Shown here one piece after another: positions 1 through 9,169 of a stretch of 64,000 nucleotides of DNA. The DNA comes from Methylonatrum sp040877625 (GTDB taxonomy: Bacteria; Pseudomonadota; Gammaproteobacteria; Nitrococcales; Aquisalimonadaceae): positions 258,040 to 322,039 of the forward strand of contig JBBDNK010000020.1 of assembly GCA_040877625.1 (NCBI GenBank), written 5' to 3'. The position numbers and the translations under genes are program-made. How positions within the stretch are numbered: the stretch's first letter is position 1; every line of letters begins with the position of its first letter. The notes below the pieces were generated by a model. The model had not been told where the DNA came from. It saw nothing but the letters and a program-made list of their open reading frames with translations, and searched no databases.

Positions 1-137
1 ACCTGATCGCCGGATTGGCCGTGCTGCATTTTCTCCTGCAAGTGAAAGCGGGTTTCGGGGAGCCGTTGATCTATACCGTGCTTCTGCTCTTGCTGCTGTC
101 GTTCAGGTTGCCTGTACCCACGCGCCGCCGCCGCTGA
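1..137 (+). CDS. C-terminal tail of a membrane protein (partial)
   Basis: An open frame enters from the left edge and stops with TGA at 135-137, giving about 44 residues. The tail is hydrophobic: a leucine-rich segment (LIYTVLLLLLLSF) ends in a short basic tail of four arginines, as expected for the last membrane helix of an inner-membrane protein with its C-terminus in the cytoplasm. It resembles the end of DUF2232-type predicted membrane proteins, but too little is present to name it. The following ligase gene starts only 34 bp later on the same strand. Confidence 0.5.
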   Translation, partial: LIAGLAVLHFLLQVKAGFGEPLIYTVLLLLLLSFRLPVPTRRRR

Positions 138-171
138 ACTAAACTGTCCATTTCATGGATGTCTGAGTTCA

Positions 172-1776
172 TTGCTAGATCAGCCCGGGGTTACTCCGAT
201 GCGACCGATACCTTCGCTGATGCGAACCGATCAGCAGATCCCGCGCGCCGCCGACTGGTTGGCCCGACGGGCAAGCCTGTCCCCTGAGCGTGTTGCGCTC
301 ATCGACGTCCGCGACGGGCGCCGTATCACCTATCGGCAATGGGACACGGTGGTGAACCGCACCGCCCATTTTCTGGCCGCCGGTCTGAAGGTGAGCAAGG
401 GCGATCGGGTGGCCGTACTGGCAAGCAATTGTGTTGCCTATCTGGATATCTGGTTTGCCTGTAACAAGACCGGAGCCATTCTGCAGAACCTGAACTGGCG
501 ACTGTCGAGTCGCGAGCTGGACGCACTGATTGCCGATGCCTCACCCGGGGTTCTGTTCTACACCGCGGATTTCGCCGAGACGGTGACAACGCTGCGGAGC
601 ATGGATGGCTGCGCCTCGATACGGCACTGGGTCGCCCTGGATGACGCCGATCCGGCAGCCGATCGCTGTCTTTCCGAACGCGACGTCCATGAAACCACCG
701 CCCCACCCGACCCCGGGCTGGACCAAGATGACCCCTGGGTGATCTGCTATACCGGCGGAACCACCGGCCTTCCCAAGGGCGTGGTCCTCACGCACGGCAA
801 CATTACCTGGAATGCCGTCAATACCGTGATGAGCTGGGAGATCAATGCCGGCGATACCGCCATTCTCAATGCGCCCCTGTTTCATACCGGCGCACTGAAC
901 GTTTTCACCGCACCGCTGGTGCAGGCCGGTGGTGCGAGCGTGGTCTGCCCGGGGTTCGATGCCGATCAGGTGTTCGACCTTGTGGAATCCGGGACTGCCA
1001 ATCTGTTCTTCGGCGTCCCTACCATGTTTAGTCTGCTGCAGAACCACCGACGCTGGGAGCAGGCTGATTTCTCCGCGCTGAAGCTGGTGATCAGCGGCGG
1101 CGCGCCATGCCCGCGACCCCTATTCGAGCGGTTCTGGGCGCGTGGGGTGGATTTCAAAACCGGCTACGGGCTTACCGAGGCAGGCCCCAATACGTTCTGG
1201 CTGCCGCCGGAGCAGGTGCGCGCGAAACCCGGCGCCGTCGGTTACCCGCTGTTTCACGTTGAGGTGCGGCTGCGTGACGAGGCCGGCGATCCGATAGAGG
1301 TGCCGGGCAAGACTGGCGAGGTGCTGATTCGCGGTCCGCACCGCACGCCCGGGTACTGGAACAACGCCGAAGCCACCGCGGCCGCCATCGATGCGGACGG
1401 CTGGTTGCACACCGGCGATCTTGCAATGTTCGACGATGACGGTGCCTACACCATTGTCGGTCGATCCAAGGACATGTACATCTCCGGCGGCGAGAACGTC
1501 TATCCGGCCGAGGTTGAGAGCGTCATCCACGGCCATTCAGCCATTGCAGAAGCGGCGGTGTTCGGCGTTGCCGATGCGACCTGGGGCGAAACGGGCTGTG
1601 CAGCGGTTGTACTCAAGCCGGGGCAGGCGCTGTCGGCCGCGGAGCTTCGGGCATGGCTCAAGGAGCGTATTGCAGGTTACAAGGTGCCACGTCGGGTGTA
1701 TTTTCTGGACGAGCTGCCGAAGACGGGTGCCGGCAAGCTCGACAAGCGGGCGATCAGGAAAAAGTTCAAGGCGTAG
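172..1776 (+). CDS. Class I adenylate-forming acyl-CoA synthetase (AMP-binding)
   Basis: Predicted to activate a carboxylic (probably fatty) acid with ATP to acyl-AMP and transfer it to CoA in the cytoplasm. The phosphate-binding motif YTGGTTGLPKG lies near residues 193-203, the GYGLTEAGP motif near 331, and TGDL near 414. The C-terminal lid carries the conserved lysine in GKLDKRAIRKKF, close to residue 534. Length (534 aa) fits medium/long-chain acyl-CoA ligases. The longest frame starts with TTG at 172; in-frame ATGs at 199 and 220 are plausible alternatives, and none has a strong ribosome binding site, so the start is uncertain. It converges with the DUF815 gene, with 26 bp between stops. 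The substrate cannot be read from the sequence. Confidence 0.9.
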   Translation: MLDQPGVTPMRPIPSLMRTDQQIPRAADWLARRASLSPERVALIDVRDGRRITYRQWDTVVNRTAHFLAAGLKVSKGDRVAVLASNCVAYLDIWFACNKTGAILQNLNWRLSSRELDALIADASPGVLFYTADFAETVTTLRSMDGCASIRHWVALDDADPAADRCLSERDVHETTAPPDPGLDQDDPWVICYTGGTTGLPKGVVLTHGNITWNAVNTVMSWEINAGDTAILNAPLFHTGALNVFTAPLVQAGGASVVCPGFDADQVFDLVESGTANLFFGVPTMFSLLQNHRRWEQADFSALKLVISGGAPCPRPLFERFWARGVDFKTGYGLTEAGPNTFWLPPEQVRAKPGAVGYPLFHVEVRLRDEAGDPIEVPGKTGEVLIRGPHRTPGYWNNAEATAAAIDADGWLHTGDLAMFDDDGAYTIVGRSKDMYISGGENVYPAEVESVIHGHSAIAEAAVFGVADATWGETGCAAVVLKPGQALSAAELRAWLKERIAGYKVPRRVYFLDELPKTGAGKLDKRAIRKKFKA

Positions 1777-1802
1777 ACGGAGCGCGTGCAGTCACTCCGG
1801 CG

Positions 1803-2693
1803 TTATTGCGCCAGCCCCTTTCTGCCCGCCCAGTCGCGGGCAAACTGCCAGGCCACGCGTCCGCTGCGGGAGCCGCGGGTGAGCGCATAGCGCAGAGCCT
1901 CTTCGCGCAGGGCTTCCGGTTCGTCTTCGCTGACGCCGAAATGGGCGAGCCAATGATGGACGATGTTCAGATAGGCGTCCTGGTTGAACGGGTAGAAGGA
2001 CACCCACAGGCCGAACCGTTCCGACAGTGAAATCTTCTCCTCCACCGCCTCGCCATGATGAATCTCGCCGTCGACCACCCGTGCTTCCTCATTATCCGTC
2101 ATGTATTCCGGCAGCAGATGTCGGCGGTTGGACGTGGCATAGATCAGCAGATTGTCCGGAGAGGCACTGAGCGAGCCGTCCAGGGTGGCTTTCAGAGCCT
2201 TGTAGCTGGGGTCGTCGGCTTCGAAGGACAGATCGTCGCAGAACAGGATGAAGCGCTCGGGGCGATCCCAAATCAGGTCGATGATGTCAGGCAGATCCAC
2301 CAGGTCGGTACGGTCCACCTCGATCAGGCGCAGACCACGTGAAGCGTAGGCATTCAGCATTGCCTTCACCAGCGACGACTTGCCGGTGCCCCGGGATCCC
2401 CAGAGCAGGGCATTGTTGGCCGGCAGGCCCTCCACGAACTGACGGGTGTTACGGTCCAGCAGCGCCTTTTGATGATCCACGTTCTTCAATGCCTGGAGGC
2501 TCAGATCGTGAGGGTGACGCACCGCCACCATGCGGCCCTGTTGCATGCGTCGGCGCCAGCGGAATGCGATCGTACTATCCCAGTCCGGCTCCTCCGTCTG
2601 CCCGGGCAGAAACTGTTCGATCTGCCGCAGTACCCGCTCGGCACGCGTGATGAGTTCGTCAAAATCACTGCTCATGGTGTTTCTGGGCTCCAT
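1803..2693 (-). CDS. DUF815 family AAA+ ATPase
   Basis: 296-residue predicted P-loop ATPase. The Walker A motif GSRGTGKS is at residues 99-106, preceded by an N-terminal helical region. An acidic Walker B-like segment (FILFCDDLSFE) follows about 50 residues later, and an arginine-rich C-terminal lid (SGRVAWQFARDW) closes the protein. This pattern matches the DUF815 (COG2607) family, predicted AAA+ proteins of unknown cellular role. A second ATG seven codons in (at 2675) is an alternative start. It lies 19 bp downstream of the DUF2058 gene on the same strand and is probably co-transcribed with it and the antiporter gene. Confidence 0.88.
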   Translation of the reverse strand: MEPRNTMSSDFDELITRAERVLRQIEQFLPGQTEEPDWDSTIAFRWRRRMQQGRMVAVRHPHDLSLQALKNVDHQKALLDRNTRQFVEGLPANNALLWGSRGTGKSSLVKAMLNAYASRGLRLIEVDRTDLVDLPDIIDLIWDRPERFILFCDDLSFEADDPSYKALKATLDGSLSASPDNLLIYATSNRRHLLPEYMTDNEEARVVDGEIHHGEAVEEKISLSERFGLWVSFYPFNQDAYLNIVHHWLAHFGVSEDEPEALREEALRYALTRGSRSGRVAWQFARDWAGRKGLAQ

Positions 2694-2712
2694 GGCGGCC
2701 GCCTGACGGCGT

Positions 2713-3264
2713 CTACCATTGCAGATCGTCAGGAATTGGAAAATCGCGGTACGGGTCGTCCTCGTCCGGCTTTGCAGTCGGCTCCGCCCGACTGATGAAG
2801 GTGTCCGGCGAACGCTGGCTGATCGTTTCCGCCACCCTGGCGGGCACCAGGTGATAGCGTTCGCGGTGGCGGACGATGGCCAGATCCCCCTCGCCCAGCC
2901 TGCGCTGCTGCTCCTCGGTCACGTGAACCCGGCGGATGACCGTGCCCTGGGTGAAGTGATAGGCAATGGTGCCGTCGCGCATTGACAGGGCATGGCTTTT
3001 CAGCAAGTCGTCCACCTGCGATGCCGCCGCGCGGCGGGCCTTTTGCGCATCGCGTTGCTGGTTCAGCGAACGGTCGCGCTGCTGCCGTTCGCGACGCGTC
3101 TTCTCCGCCTCCGCCCGCGCCGCTTCGGTGGTCGCGGCCACGTCGCCGGCCGGCTGTTTTTGCCTGCGCTGTTTCGCATGGCGCGCTTCACGCGCCGCCT
3201 TCTTCGCCGCCTTCTCGTCCGCCAGTCCGGCTTTGAGAAGCTGTTCCCGCAATGCGTCACTCAT
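2713..3264 (-). CDS. DUF2058 (YaiL-type) nucleoprotein
   Basis: 183-residue highly charged protein. The N-terminal half is a lysine/arginine/glutamate/alanine-rich helix with a potential coiled coil (residues ~10-90). The C-terminal half is a compact β-rich region with the family pattern IAYHFTQG...IRRVHVTEEQ...GDLAIVRHRERYHLVP. This matches DUF2058, the family of E. coli YaiL, described as a nucleoprotein/polynucleotide-associated protein of unclear function. AGGAGG lies about 8 bp before the ATG. The start overlaps the antiporter stop by 4 bp (ATGA), so the two genes are translationally coupled. Confidence 0.9.
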   Translation of the reverse strand: MSDALREQLLKAGLADEKAAKKAAREARHAKQRRQKQPAGDVAATTEAARAEAEKTRRERQQRDRSLNQQRDAQKARRAAASQVDDLLKSHALSMRDGTIAYHFTQGTVIRRVHVTEEQQRRLGEGDLAIVRHRERYHLVPARVAETISQRSPDTFISRAEPTAKPDEDDPYRDFPIPDDLQW

Positions 3265-5051
3265 GACCGTCTACCTCCTGAACGGTGTTTGCGGCCCGTA
3301 TCCTCATGGCCGTCGGGCCGTCGGGCCGGCGGGCGGGTAATCTTGAGGCCCACGCGCGTGATTTGCCCGTTTTCTATCTCGCGAACCACGAATTCCATGT
3401 TGTTCAGCCGGACTCTGTCACCTACAACCGCCCGCTGCTTGAATAGCCTGAGCAGATAGCCGCCGAGGGTTTCATCTTCGCCCTGCTGATCGGGGATAAT
3501 AAGATCATAGGCGCTCGCCAGCGCCGACAGGGGCGTATCACCGTTAAGGACGAAATCACCGAAGAATATATGTTCTTCCAGACGCGCCGGCCCGTGCTCA
3601 GCCACCAGCACCCGATCCAGCGCGGGCAGACGGTCCGGCGGGGTGAGGACGTAAATGTAGTCATTTTCCTGCAGGATCTCCGTGGAGGTGTCCTGCAGCG
3701 GGCGGCCATCGCGCACCATGGCAACGATCTGGCTGTTCTCCGGCAGGGACAGCCGGCGTACCATCTTGTAGATGGCCGGGCTGTCCGCTTCCAGCATGTA
3801 GCCTACCAGCTCGTACTCGGCCTGGCCCGGCAAATCAAGCTCCATCCGGTGCACGACGCGGCTGCGCGGCGGCACGTCAAGCTGTAGCCAGCGGGCGATC
3901 GGTGCGACCGTCCAGCCCTGTATCACCAGCGAAATCAGCACCACGAAGAAGGCAATGTTGAAGAACGTAAAGGCACCTTCGATTCCCGCCAGCAGCGGCA
4001 ACAGGCCGAGCAGTATGGGTACCGCGCCGCGCAGGCCCACCCAGCCGATGAACAGCTGCTCCCGCCAGGGAAAGCTGAACGGCAACAGACAGGCCGCGAC
4101 CGCCAGCGGCCGTGCCACCAGGATCAGCAGGGCAGCAACGACCAGCGCCTGGGGGGCCACCTCCAGCAGATCGCTGGGCGTGATCAGCAGGCCCAGCATC
4201 AGGAACATGACGATCTGCGCCAGCCAGGCCATGCCGTCGTGGAAGCGGCGGATATTCTGGGCGCTTTGCAGGCGCCGGTTGCCCAGCAGCAGACCGGCCA
4301 GATAGACGGCCAGGAATCCGCTGCCCTGGAGCACGGACGCTAGCCCGAAGATCATCAGCGCACCGGAAACGGCCAGTAGAGGATAGAGCCCGGGCGTCAG
4401 TCTGACGCGGTTGATCGCCCAGGCCAGCAACAGGCCGCCGGCTACCCCGGTTGCGCCACCGATGCCCATCTGCAGCGTGAAATCAAGCAGCAGGCCGAGA
4501 CCGACGTTATCGTGTGTGCCGAGGATGATTTCGACAAAGGCGATGGTGAGGAATATCGCCATGGGGTCGTTGCTGCCGGATTCGATCTCCAGGGTAGCGC
4601 CGATGCGCTGTTTGAGCTCCAGGCCGTGGGCGTGCAGCAGGTAGAATACCGCGGCGGCATCGGTGGAGCCGACGATGGCTCCGATCAGTAGCCCCGCCAT
4701 CAGCGGCGAGTCGAAAATCCATGCCGTCGCCAGCCCGGTAATGGCAACGGTAATGACCACCCCCAGTGTGGCCAGTGTTATCGCCGGACGCAGACCGACG
4801 CGGAAGCTCTCCACCTTGGTGCGCAGACCGCCGTCAAAGAGGATCACGGCCAGCGCGATGCTGCCGATCAGATAGGCGCTCTGGAAATCATGAAATGACA
4901 GACCGCCGGGGCCTTCTTCTCCCATGAGCATGCCGATGACCAGGAACACCAGCAGCAGCGGTGCGCCGATCCGGCTCGAGAGCAGGCTTGCCAGGATGCT
5001 CACCAGGAACAGCAAGCCGATGACGAGAATGACCTGGTTTGCAAAATCCAA
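3261..5051 (-). CDS. nhaP2: Potassium/proton antiporter, NhaP2/CvrA type (CPA1)
   Basis: 596-residue inner-membrane antiporter. About 12-13 hydrophobic segments fill residues 1-390; conserved CPA1 features include FDGGLRT, the SGSNDPMAIF motif with the ion-coupling aspartate, and GLRGAVPI. The cytoplasmic tail contains a TrkA-C (RCK-C)-like domain with DRLPALDRVLVAEHG following, then a CorC/HlyC-type transporter-associated domain (GEDETLGGYLLRLF...VVGDRVRLNNMEFVVREIENGQITRVGLKI). This architecture is that of K+/H+ antiporter NhaP2 (CvrA), used in K+ and pH homeostasis. The start is TTG at 5051, with CAGGAG and AGGA upstream; no good in-frame ATG extends it. It heads a likely nhaP2-DUF2058-DUF815 operon. 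Confidence 0.92.
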   Translation of the reverse strand: MDFANQVILVIGLLFLVSILASLLSSRIGAPLLLVFLVIGMLMGEEGPGGLSFHDFQSAYLIGSIALAVILFDGGLRTKVESFRVGLRPAITLATLGVVITVAITGLATAWIFDSPLMAGLLIGAIVGSTDAAAVFYLLHAHGLELKQRIGATLEIESGSNDPMAIFLTIAFVEIILGTHDNVGLGLLLDFTLQMGIGGATGVAGGLLLAWAINRVRLTPGLYPLLAVSGALMIFGLASVLQGSGFLAVYLAGLLLGNRRLQSAQNIRRFHDGMAWLAQIVMFLMLGLLITPSDLLEVAPQALVVAALLILVARPLAVAACLLPFSFPWREQLFIGWVGLRGAVPILLGLLPLLAGIEGAFTFFNIAFFVVLISLVIQGWTVAPIARWLQLDVPPRSRVVHRMELDLPGQAEYELVGYMLEADSPAIYKMVRRLSLPENSQIVAMVRDGRPLQDTSTEILQENDYIYVLTPPDRLPALDRVLVAEHGPARLEEHIFFGDFVLNGDTPLSALASAYDLIIPDQQGEDETLGGYLLRLFKQRAVVGDRVRLNNMEFVVREIENGQITRVGLKITRPPARRPDGHEDTGRKHRSGGRRS

Positions 5052-5267
5052 TCCTGAAGGCTCCTGGTAATCTGATGTACGGGCGGGCTAAATGCCGGGA
5101 CGGCCCAGTATAACGGAAGGCAACCCATTCCCGACGCATGAAGGAAATCCGCGGCGACGAAATCGAATATCGGGGAATATGACGGCAGCAATGAACCGTT
5201 GCGCCGGTATCATCGTCGGGTCCTCCACGCCGAAGGACGGTACACTGCCGAAAAAGGGATCCACTGC

Positions 5268-6839
5268 ATGAATGAATCCGATTGCCCATCCGCCACCGCG
5301 CTCGCTCGTCGCCAGGCTGCGGGCGAGGCCAGTGCCCGCGCCGAGCTTGAGCGGCGGCTGGTTCTGCTTGAGCGCCTTAACCCGCGGCTTAACGCGGTGG
5401 TTATCCGCTGCGATCAGACTGCGCGCGCGGAAGCTGCCGCGGCTGACGAGGCTGCCCGGACGGGACAATCCCTGGGCCGCCTGCATGGTGTGCCGATTAC
5501 CGTCAAGGAATGTTTTGGTGTTCAGGGTACCGACAGCACGGCCGGGCTACCGACCCTGGTGGGGAAAACCTGCCGTACCGACGGGCCGCAGATCGCCGCC
5601 TTGCGGCGCGCGGGCGCCGTGCTCATGGGCAAGACCAATCTGTCCCAGCTTATGCTTTTCCATGAATGCGACAACCCGGTGTACGGGCTTGCGCGCAACC
5701 CGTGGGACGCTGCCCGCACCCCTGGCGGCAGCAGTGGGGGGGAGGCGGCGGCGCTCGCTGCCGGGCTATCCTGCCTCGGTCTGGGCTCCGATATTGGCGG
5801 CAGTATCCGTGTGCCGGCACACTTCTGCGGCGTGCATGCACTCAAACCCACGCCAGGGCGAGTGACACTGGCCGGCAGCATCAACCAGGAACTCTTTACC
5901 GGCCAGGAGGCCGTCGCCGATGCCGCCGGGCCAATGGCCCGGCGCGTGGAAGATCTGGCCACGGCCATGCGCGTGCTGGCTGACGCCGCGCCGGGCGATG
6001 CCGACCCCTCCCAACCGCCGCTGCCGATCATGTCCAGGCGGGATCAGGGCGTGGACGGCCTCAGCATTGGCTTCTATGAAGATAACGGCTGGTTTGCGGC
6101 CGCGCCCGCTGTACGCCGCGCCGTGCGCAGTGCGGCGGATGTACTTGCCCGTCGTGGTTGTCGGGTAACCGGTTTTCGGCCACCGGATACCGACACCGGC
6201 ATGCAACTCTATTTCGCTCTGCTTACGGCCGATGGTGGCGACCGGCTCTGGCGCCGCATGCAGGGCGGGCTGATCGACCGGCGGCTGCGCAGCCTGCGTC
6301 GCCTCAGTGTGTTGCCGGTGGCGTTGCGTCCGCTCCTGGCGGCCTTGCTGCGAGCCGGTGGCCAGCGCGACCTTTCCCGTCTGGTGCGGCATACCGGGCC
6401 CCGGAACACCTCTGCGTACTGGGATCTTGTGGCCGAGGCCCGCGCCTGGCGACAACGGTTTCTGACCGCCATGAAGCATGCCGGTGTGGATGTGTTATTG
6501 TCCCCGCCCCATGCCCTGCCGGCCCTGATCCATGGTGCCAGTGAGTATCTTGCCGGCGCGGCATCCTATGCGATGATTTACAATCTGCTGGGTATGCCGG
6601 CTGGCGTCGTATCGGTGACCCGGGTTCGCGACGGCGAGGAAAGTGACCGGCGTCCGGGGCGGGATTTCATCCAGCGCCAGGCCCAGCGGGTGGAAATGGG
6701 CAGCGCGGGTTTGCCGATAGGCGTGCAGGTGGCCGCCAGGCAATGGCAGGATGCCCGGGTGCTGTCCGTCATGGCCGAACTTGAGCGGGGCTTCGCCGAG
6801 CGGCCGGATTATCCATTAGGAATGCAAGCAGGGGAGTAG
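5268..6839 (+). CDS. Amidase signature (AS) family hydrolase
   Basis: 523-residue amidase with the Ser-cisSer-Lys triad visible. Lys80 sits in GVPITVKE, the GGSSGG loop (Ser155/156) follows, and the nucleophile Ser179 is in GSDIGGSIR. Such enzymes hydrolyse amide bonds of carboxamides, acylamides or the glutamine substrate in GatA. The divergent C-terminal half and absence of gatB/gatC nearby argue against GatA. It resembles fatty-acid-amide-hydrolase-like amidases, with no substrate assignable. I chose ATG 5268, preceded by AAAAAGGGA, over an upstream in-frame ATG at 5199. The gene is 8 bp from the Lrp-domain gene and probably forms a unit with it. Confidence 0.88.
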   Translation: MNESDCPSATALARRQAAGEASARAELERRLVLLERLNPRLNAVVIRCDQTARAEAAAADEAARTGQSLGRLHGVPITVKECFGVQGTDSTAGLPTLVGKTCRTDGPQIAALRRAGAVLMGKTNLSQLMLFHECDNPVYGLARNPWDAARTPGGSSGGEAAALAAGLSCLGLGSDIGGSIRVPAHFCGVHALKPTPGRVTLAGSINQELFTGQEAVADAAGPMARRVEDLATAMRVLADAAPGDADPSQPPLPIMSRRDQGVDGLSIGFYEDNGWFAAAPAVRRAVRSAADVLARRGCRVTGFRPPDTDTGMQLYFALLTADGGDRLWRRMQGGLIDRRLRSLRRLSVLPVALRPLLAALLRAGGQRDLSRLVRHTGPRNTSAYWDLVAEARAWRQRFLTAMKHAGVDVLLSPPHALPALIHGASEYLAGAASYAMIYNLLGMPAGVVSVTRVRDGEESDRRPGRDFIQRQAQRVEMGSAGLPIGVQVAARQWQDARVLSVMAELERGFAERPDYPLGMQAGE

Positions 6840-6847
6840 TACAGCCT

Positions 6848-7123
6848 ATGGTCACCGCAATCGTATTGATGAACGTGGATCGCCGGCATATCAACCGACT
6901 TGCCGGGGAACTGGCGGATATCAGGGGCATATCGGAAGTCTATTCCGTCGGTGGCGGATTCGACCTGGTGGCGGTGATCCGTGTCCCTGGCAACGAGGAT
7001 CTTGCTGCGCTGGTCACGGAACATATGTCGAAGCTTGAAGGGATACTGAAAACCGAGACGTTGATCGCCTTCCAGGCTCACTCCCGGCACGATCTGGATA
7101 ATATGTTCTCGGTTGGTTTATGA
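6848..7123 (+). CDS. Stand-alone Lrp/AsnC ligand-binding (RAM/SRP) domain protein
   Basis: 91 residues corresponding only to the C-terminal α/β effector-binding domain of Lrp/AsnC regulators: strand VTAIVLMNV, helix, strand SEVYSVGGGFDLVAVIRV, helix, strand ETLIAFQ. There is no N-terminal helix-turn-helix, so it cannot bind DNA alone by the usual route. Stand-alone versions are known and can oligomerise or bind amino acids. The ATG follows the amidase stop by 8 bp, with GGGGAG within the end of the amidase gene, so it is co-transcribed. A role in sensing a product or substrate of the amidase is an inference from position only. Confidence 0.85.
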   Translation: MVTAIVLMNVDRRHINRLAGELADIRGISEVYSVGGGFDLVAVIRVPGNEDLAALVTEHMSKLEGILKTETLIAFQAHSRHDLDNMFSVGL

Positions 7124-7212
7124 GGCGAGGGCAGGCCGCGCCATGTAGCCACACTGCCTGCTCTGGTTCTGGCGCAGGGTGGCATCAGGCGCGGCGAGCC
7201 CGCAACGACTGT

Positions 7213-7767
7213 TCAGGCCGAACGCTTTCCGGATTCGGAACCTGACCGGGAACCTGACCCGGAACTCTTGCCGGAACCGCTTTCCTGGGCTTTTGGCGGT
7301 GTTTCCTCGCCAGCACTTTTGGCTGCTCTGGATGCACCTTCCGCGCTTTCCTTCGTCGCCTCGGCACCGCGTTCGGCGGTCTGGCTGGCTGCCCTGGCGG
7401 TTTCTTCCGCGGTGGACTCCGCCGCCTGCACGACCCGGGACGCACTCTCCCTGCCAACCTTCTGCAGATCTTCCGCGAAATGGCGCTGGAGTTTGACCAT
7501 CTCGTTCATGTCGCGGGAGATTTTCTCGCTGAACGTTCTGAGCAGTTCGGCGTGCTGGGACATGAAATTCTGCAGGCTCTGTGGGTCATTCACGTCCTGC
7601 AGGGCGCGAAGCTCCTTCATGCCCAGTTCCGAATAACCGCGTAATGTATCGAGCTGAAAATCGGTCACCTTCGCCATGTGATCAACCATGGCGCCCTGCA
7701 GCCTGCGTGCCGGCTGCATCATGTCTTCAAGCTGATGGTTTGCCTTTGAAAAGAGCTCCGTGTACAT
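7213..7767 (-). CDS. Phasin family protein
   Basis: 184-residue phasin-like protein: amphipathic helices (MYTELFSKANHQLEDMMQPAR at the N-terminus, then the central region typical of phasin_2) and a long alanine/glutamate/lysine-rich helical tail. The tail ends in a low-complexity Ser/Gly/Arg segment (SGSGSRSGSESGKR). Phasins coat polyhydroxyalkanoate granules. The frame stays open upstream to 7998, but the ATG at 7767 is preceded by a perfect AGGAGG and begins the conserved region, so I take it as the start. No PHA synthase or depolymerase lies in the window. The repetitive tail resembles PhaF/histone-like tails, which may bind DNA; that is only a suggestion. Confidence 0.85.
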   Translation of the reverse strand: MYTELFSKANHQLEDMMQPARRLQGAMVDHMAKVTDFQLDTLRGYSELGMKELRALQDVNDPQSLQNFMSQHAELLRTFSEKISRDMNEMVKLQRHFAEDLQKVGRESASRVVQAAESTAEETARAASQTAERGAEATKESAEGASRAAKSAGEETPPKAQESGSGKSSGSGSRSGSESGKRSA

Positions 7768-8085
7768 AAAAGGCCTCCTTGAGGAACGGGGTGTTTCCTG
7801 TGCAACGCAACGTGGGAATGGCGGGAGATCGCGTTGAAATGCGCGGACCTCACCCATCCTCCGGCAGCATGCGGGTAGAATGGGACGCCGGTCGCGACTG
7901 CCATAGCGACAGCAGGCAAACCAGCACTGGTTATGGTAGGACATAAACCGCCAGCGCGCGTTGACTGCGGTTGGAAAAACGCGTGGAGCAGCCGTCAATA
8001 ATGTGTCGAGGACGTGATTTGGCGATGCTGGCGAGACATGTTGTCGGCCATGCGGCGATGGTCGGGGCAGTGAGCACCGGATCCG
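7768..8085. other. 318-bp gene-free region upstream of the phasin gene
   Basis: Non-coding stretch between the phasin start and the DUF3429 stop, both on the minus strand. It should hold the phasin promoter, but I see no convincing -35/-10 pair and no long inverted repeat. A 76-codon open extension of the phasin frame into this region lacks family similarity and has no better ribosome binding site. Confidence 0.5.
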
Positions 8086-8538
8086 CTACTGTATGGCCGC
8101 GATCAACGCCAGGATCAGGGCCATCACCACGGCCACGGTCATGGCGGCCCACAGCGTGCGAAACCAACCGGGTAATTTCAGACGGACGAGGTCCACGATC
8201 AGTTGCGCTACATAGCCGACCGCCAGCAGCATCAGTGCCGGACGCATGGGCATGAGCATCGCCGCCAGGGCCAGCACGGAGGGGGCGACCCCGATCAGAA
8301 AGGTACGGCTGTCCGCACGTGAGTCCTTGAGTGTGAGTCCCCAATGGAGGCCGCCGTGGAAGGACAGCAGCAACGCCGCGTAGACCATGACCGCTCTCAG
8401 CAGCCAGGTCGCCAGCAATCCGTCGCCCAGCAGCCATGCACCGCCGGCACAGCCAAGTAGGAAGAGCGCGCTTGCGAGGCAGATCAGGTAGACGGTGCGG
8501 CGGGTAGGGTTGTCGTGCTTCAAATCCGGTAAATCCAT
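8086..8538 (-). CDS. DUF3429 domain inner-membrane protein
   Basis: 150-residue protein with about five hydrophobic segments and the family-type motif SFHGGLHWGL in the middle, matching DUF3429 (TMEM69-like) membrane proteins of unknown function. CAGGA precedes the ATG. It follows folE on the same strand with a 39-bp gap and may share its transcript. A longer minus-strand open frame (7931-8914) overlaps both this gene and folE in another register; I treat that as a shadow. Confidence 0.85.
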   Translation of the reverse strand: MDLPDLKHDNPTRRTVYLICLASALFLLGCAGGAWLLGDGLLATWLLRAVMVYAALLLSFHGGLHWGLTLKDSRADSRTFLIGVAPSVLALAAMLMPMRPALMLLAVGYVAQLIVDLVRLKLPGWFRTLWAAMTVAVVMALILALIAAIQ

Positions 8539-8577
8539 GGTCCTGGAATTTGCGCGGCGTTATGCGGCGCGCGCCGC

Positions 8578-9135
8578 TCACCTGTCCGACAGCAACTGAA
8601 GGAATTCGCTCCGCGTGGATTGCGAGCTGCGGAATGCGCCCAGCATGACCGACGTGCTCATGGCCGAATCCTGCTTCTGCACGCCGCGCATCATCATGCA
8701 CATGTGGCGCGCGGTGATCTGCACGGCCACGCCTCGGGCGTCGGTGACCTCCTGCAGGGCTTCGGCGATCTGTCGGGTCATGTTTTCCTGAATCTGCAGT
8801 CTGCGCGCGAACATGTCCACGATTCGGGCGATCTTGGACAGGCCGATGACCCGGCCGTTGGGAATGTAAGCAACGTTCGCGTGGCCGATGAACGGCAACA
8901 GGTGATGTTCGCACAGTGAATAGAATTCGATGTTCCTGACGATCACCATCTCGTCGTTGTCCGACTCGAAGACGGCGCCGTTGACGAGTTCGTGCAGATT
9001 CTGCTGATAGCCTTCAGTGAGAAACTCGAAGGCGCTGGCCGCCCGGGCCGGCGTCTTGACGAGGCCCTCCCGCTGCACGTCCTCGCCGACGGCAGTGATG
9101 ATCTTTTCGAAACAAAGGGCCATGTCGGTACTCAT
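8578..9135 (-). CDS. folE: GTP cyclohydrolase I
   Basis: 185-residue enzyme converting GTP to 7,8-dihydroneopterin triphosphate, the first step of tetrahydrofolate synthesis and also a source for queuosine-type deazapurines. The zinc ligands are in place: Cys75 and His78 in the CEHHLLPF motif, and Cys146 in ARHMCMMMRG. The substrate-binding NGRVIGLSKIAR segment is present, and the length is typical of the short bacterial form. GAGGA precedes the ATG. It lies 34 bp downstream of the DUF1631/GGDEF/EAL gene, so read-through transcription is possible. Confidence 0.97.
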   Translation of the reverse strand: MSTDMALCFEKIITAVGEDVQREGLVKTPARAASAFEFLTEGYQQNLHELVNGAVFESDNDEMVIVRNIEFYSLCEHHLLPFIGHANVAYIPNGRVIGLSKIARIVDMFARRLQIQENMTRQIAEALQEVTDARGVAVQITARHMCMMMRGVQKQDSAMSTSVMLGAFRSSQSTRSEFLQLLSDR

Positions 9136-9169
9136 GGGGGCGTCCTCGACTGTGGGCGGCGGCGCTCGG

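Noticed and set aside
7931..8914. A 327-codon minus-strand open frame
   Set aside because: It overlaps folE and the DUF3429 gene in another register, and its translation is Arg/His/Pro-rich and unlike any family.
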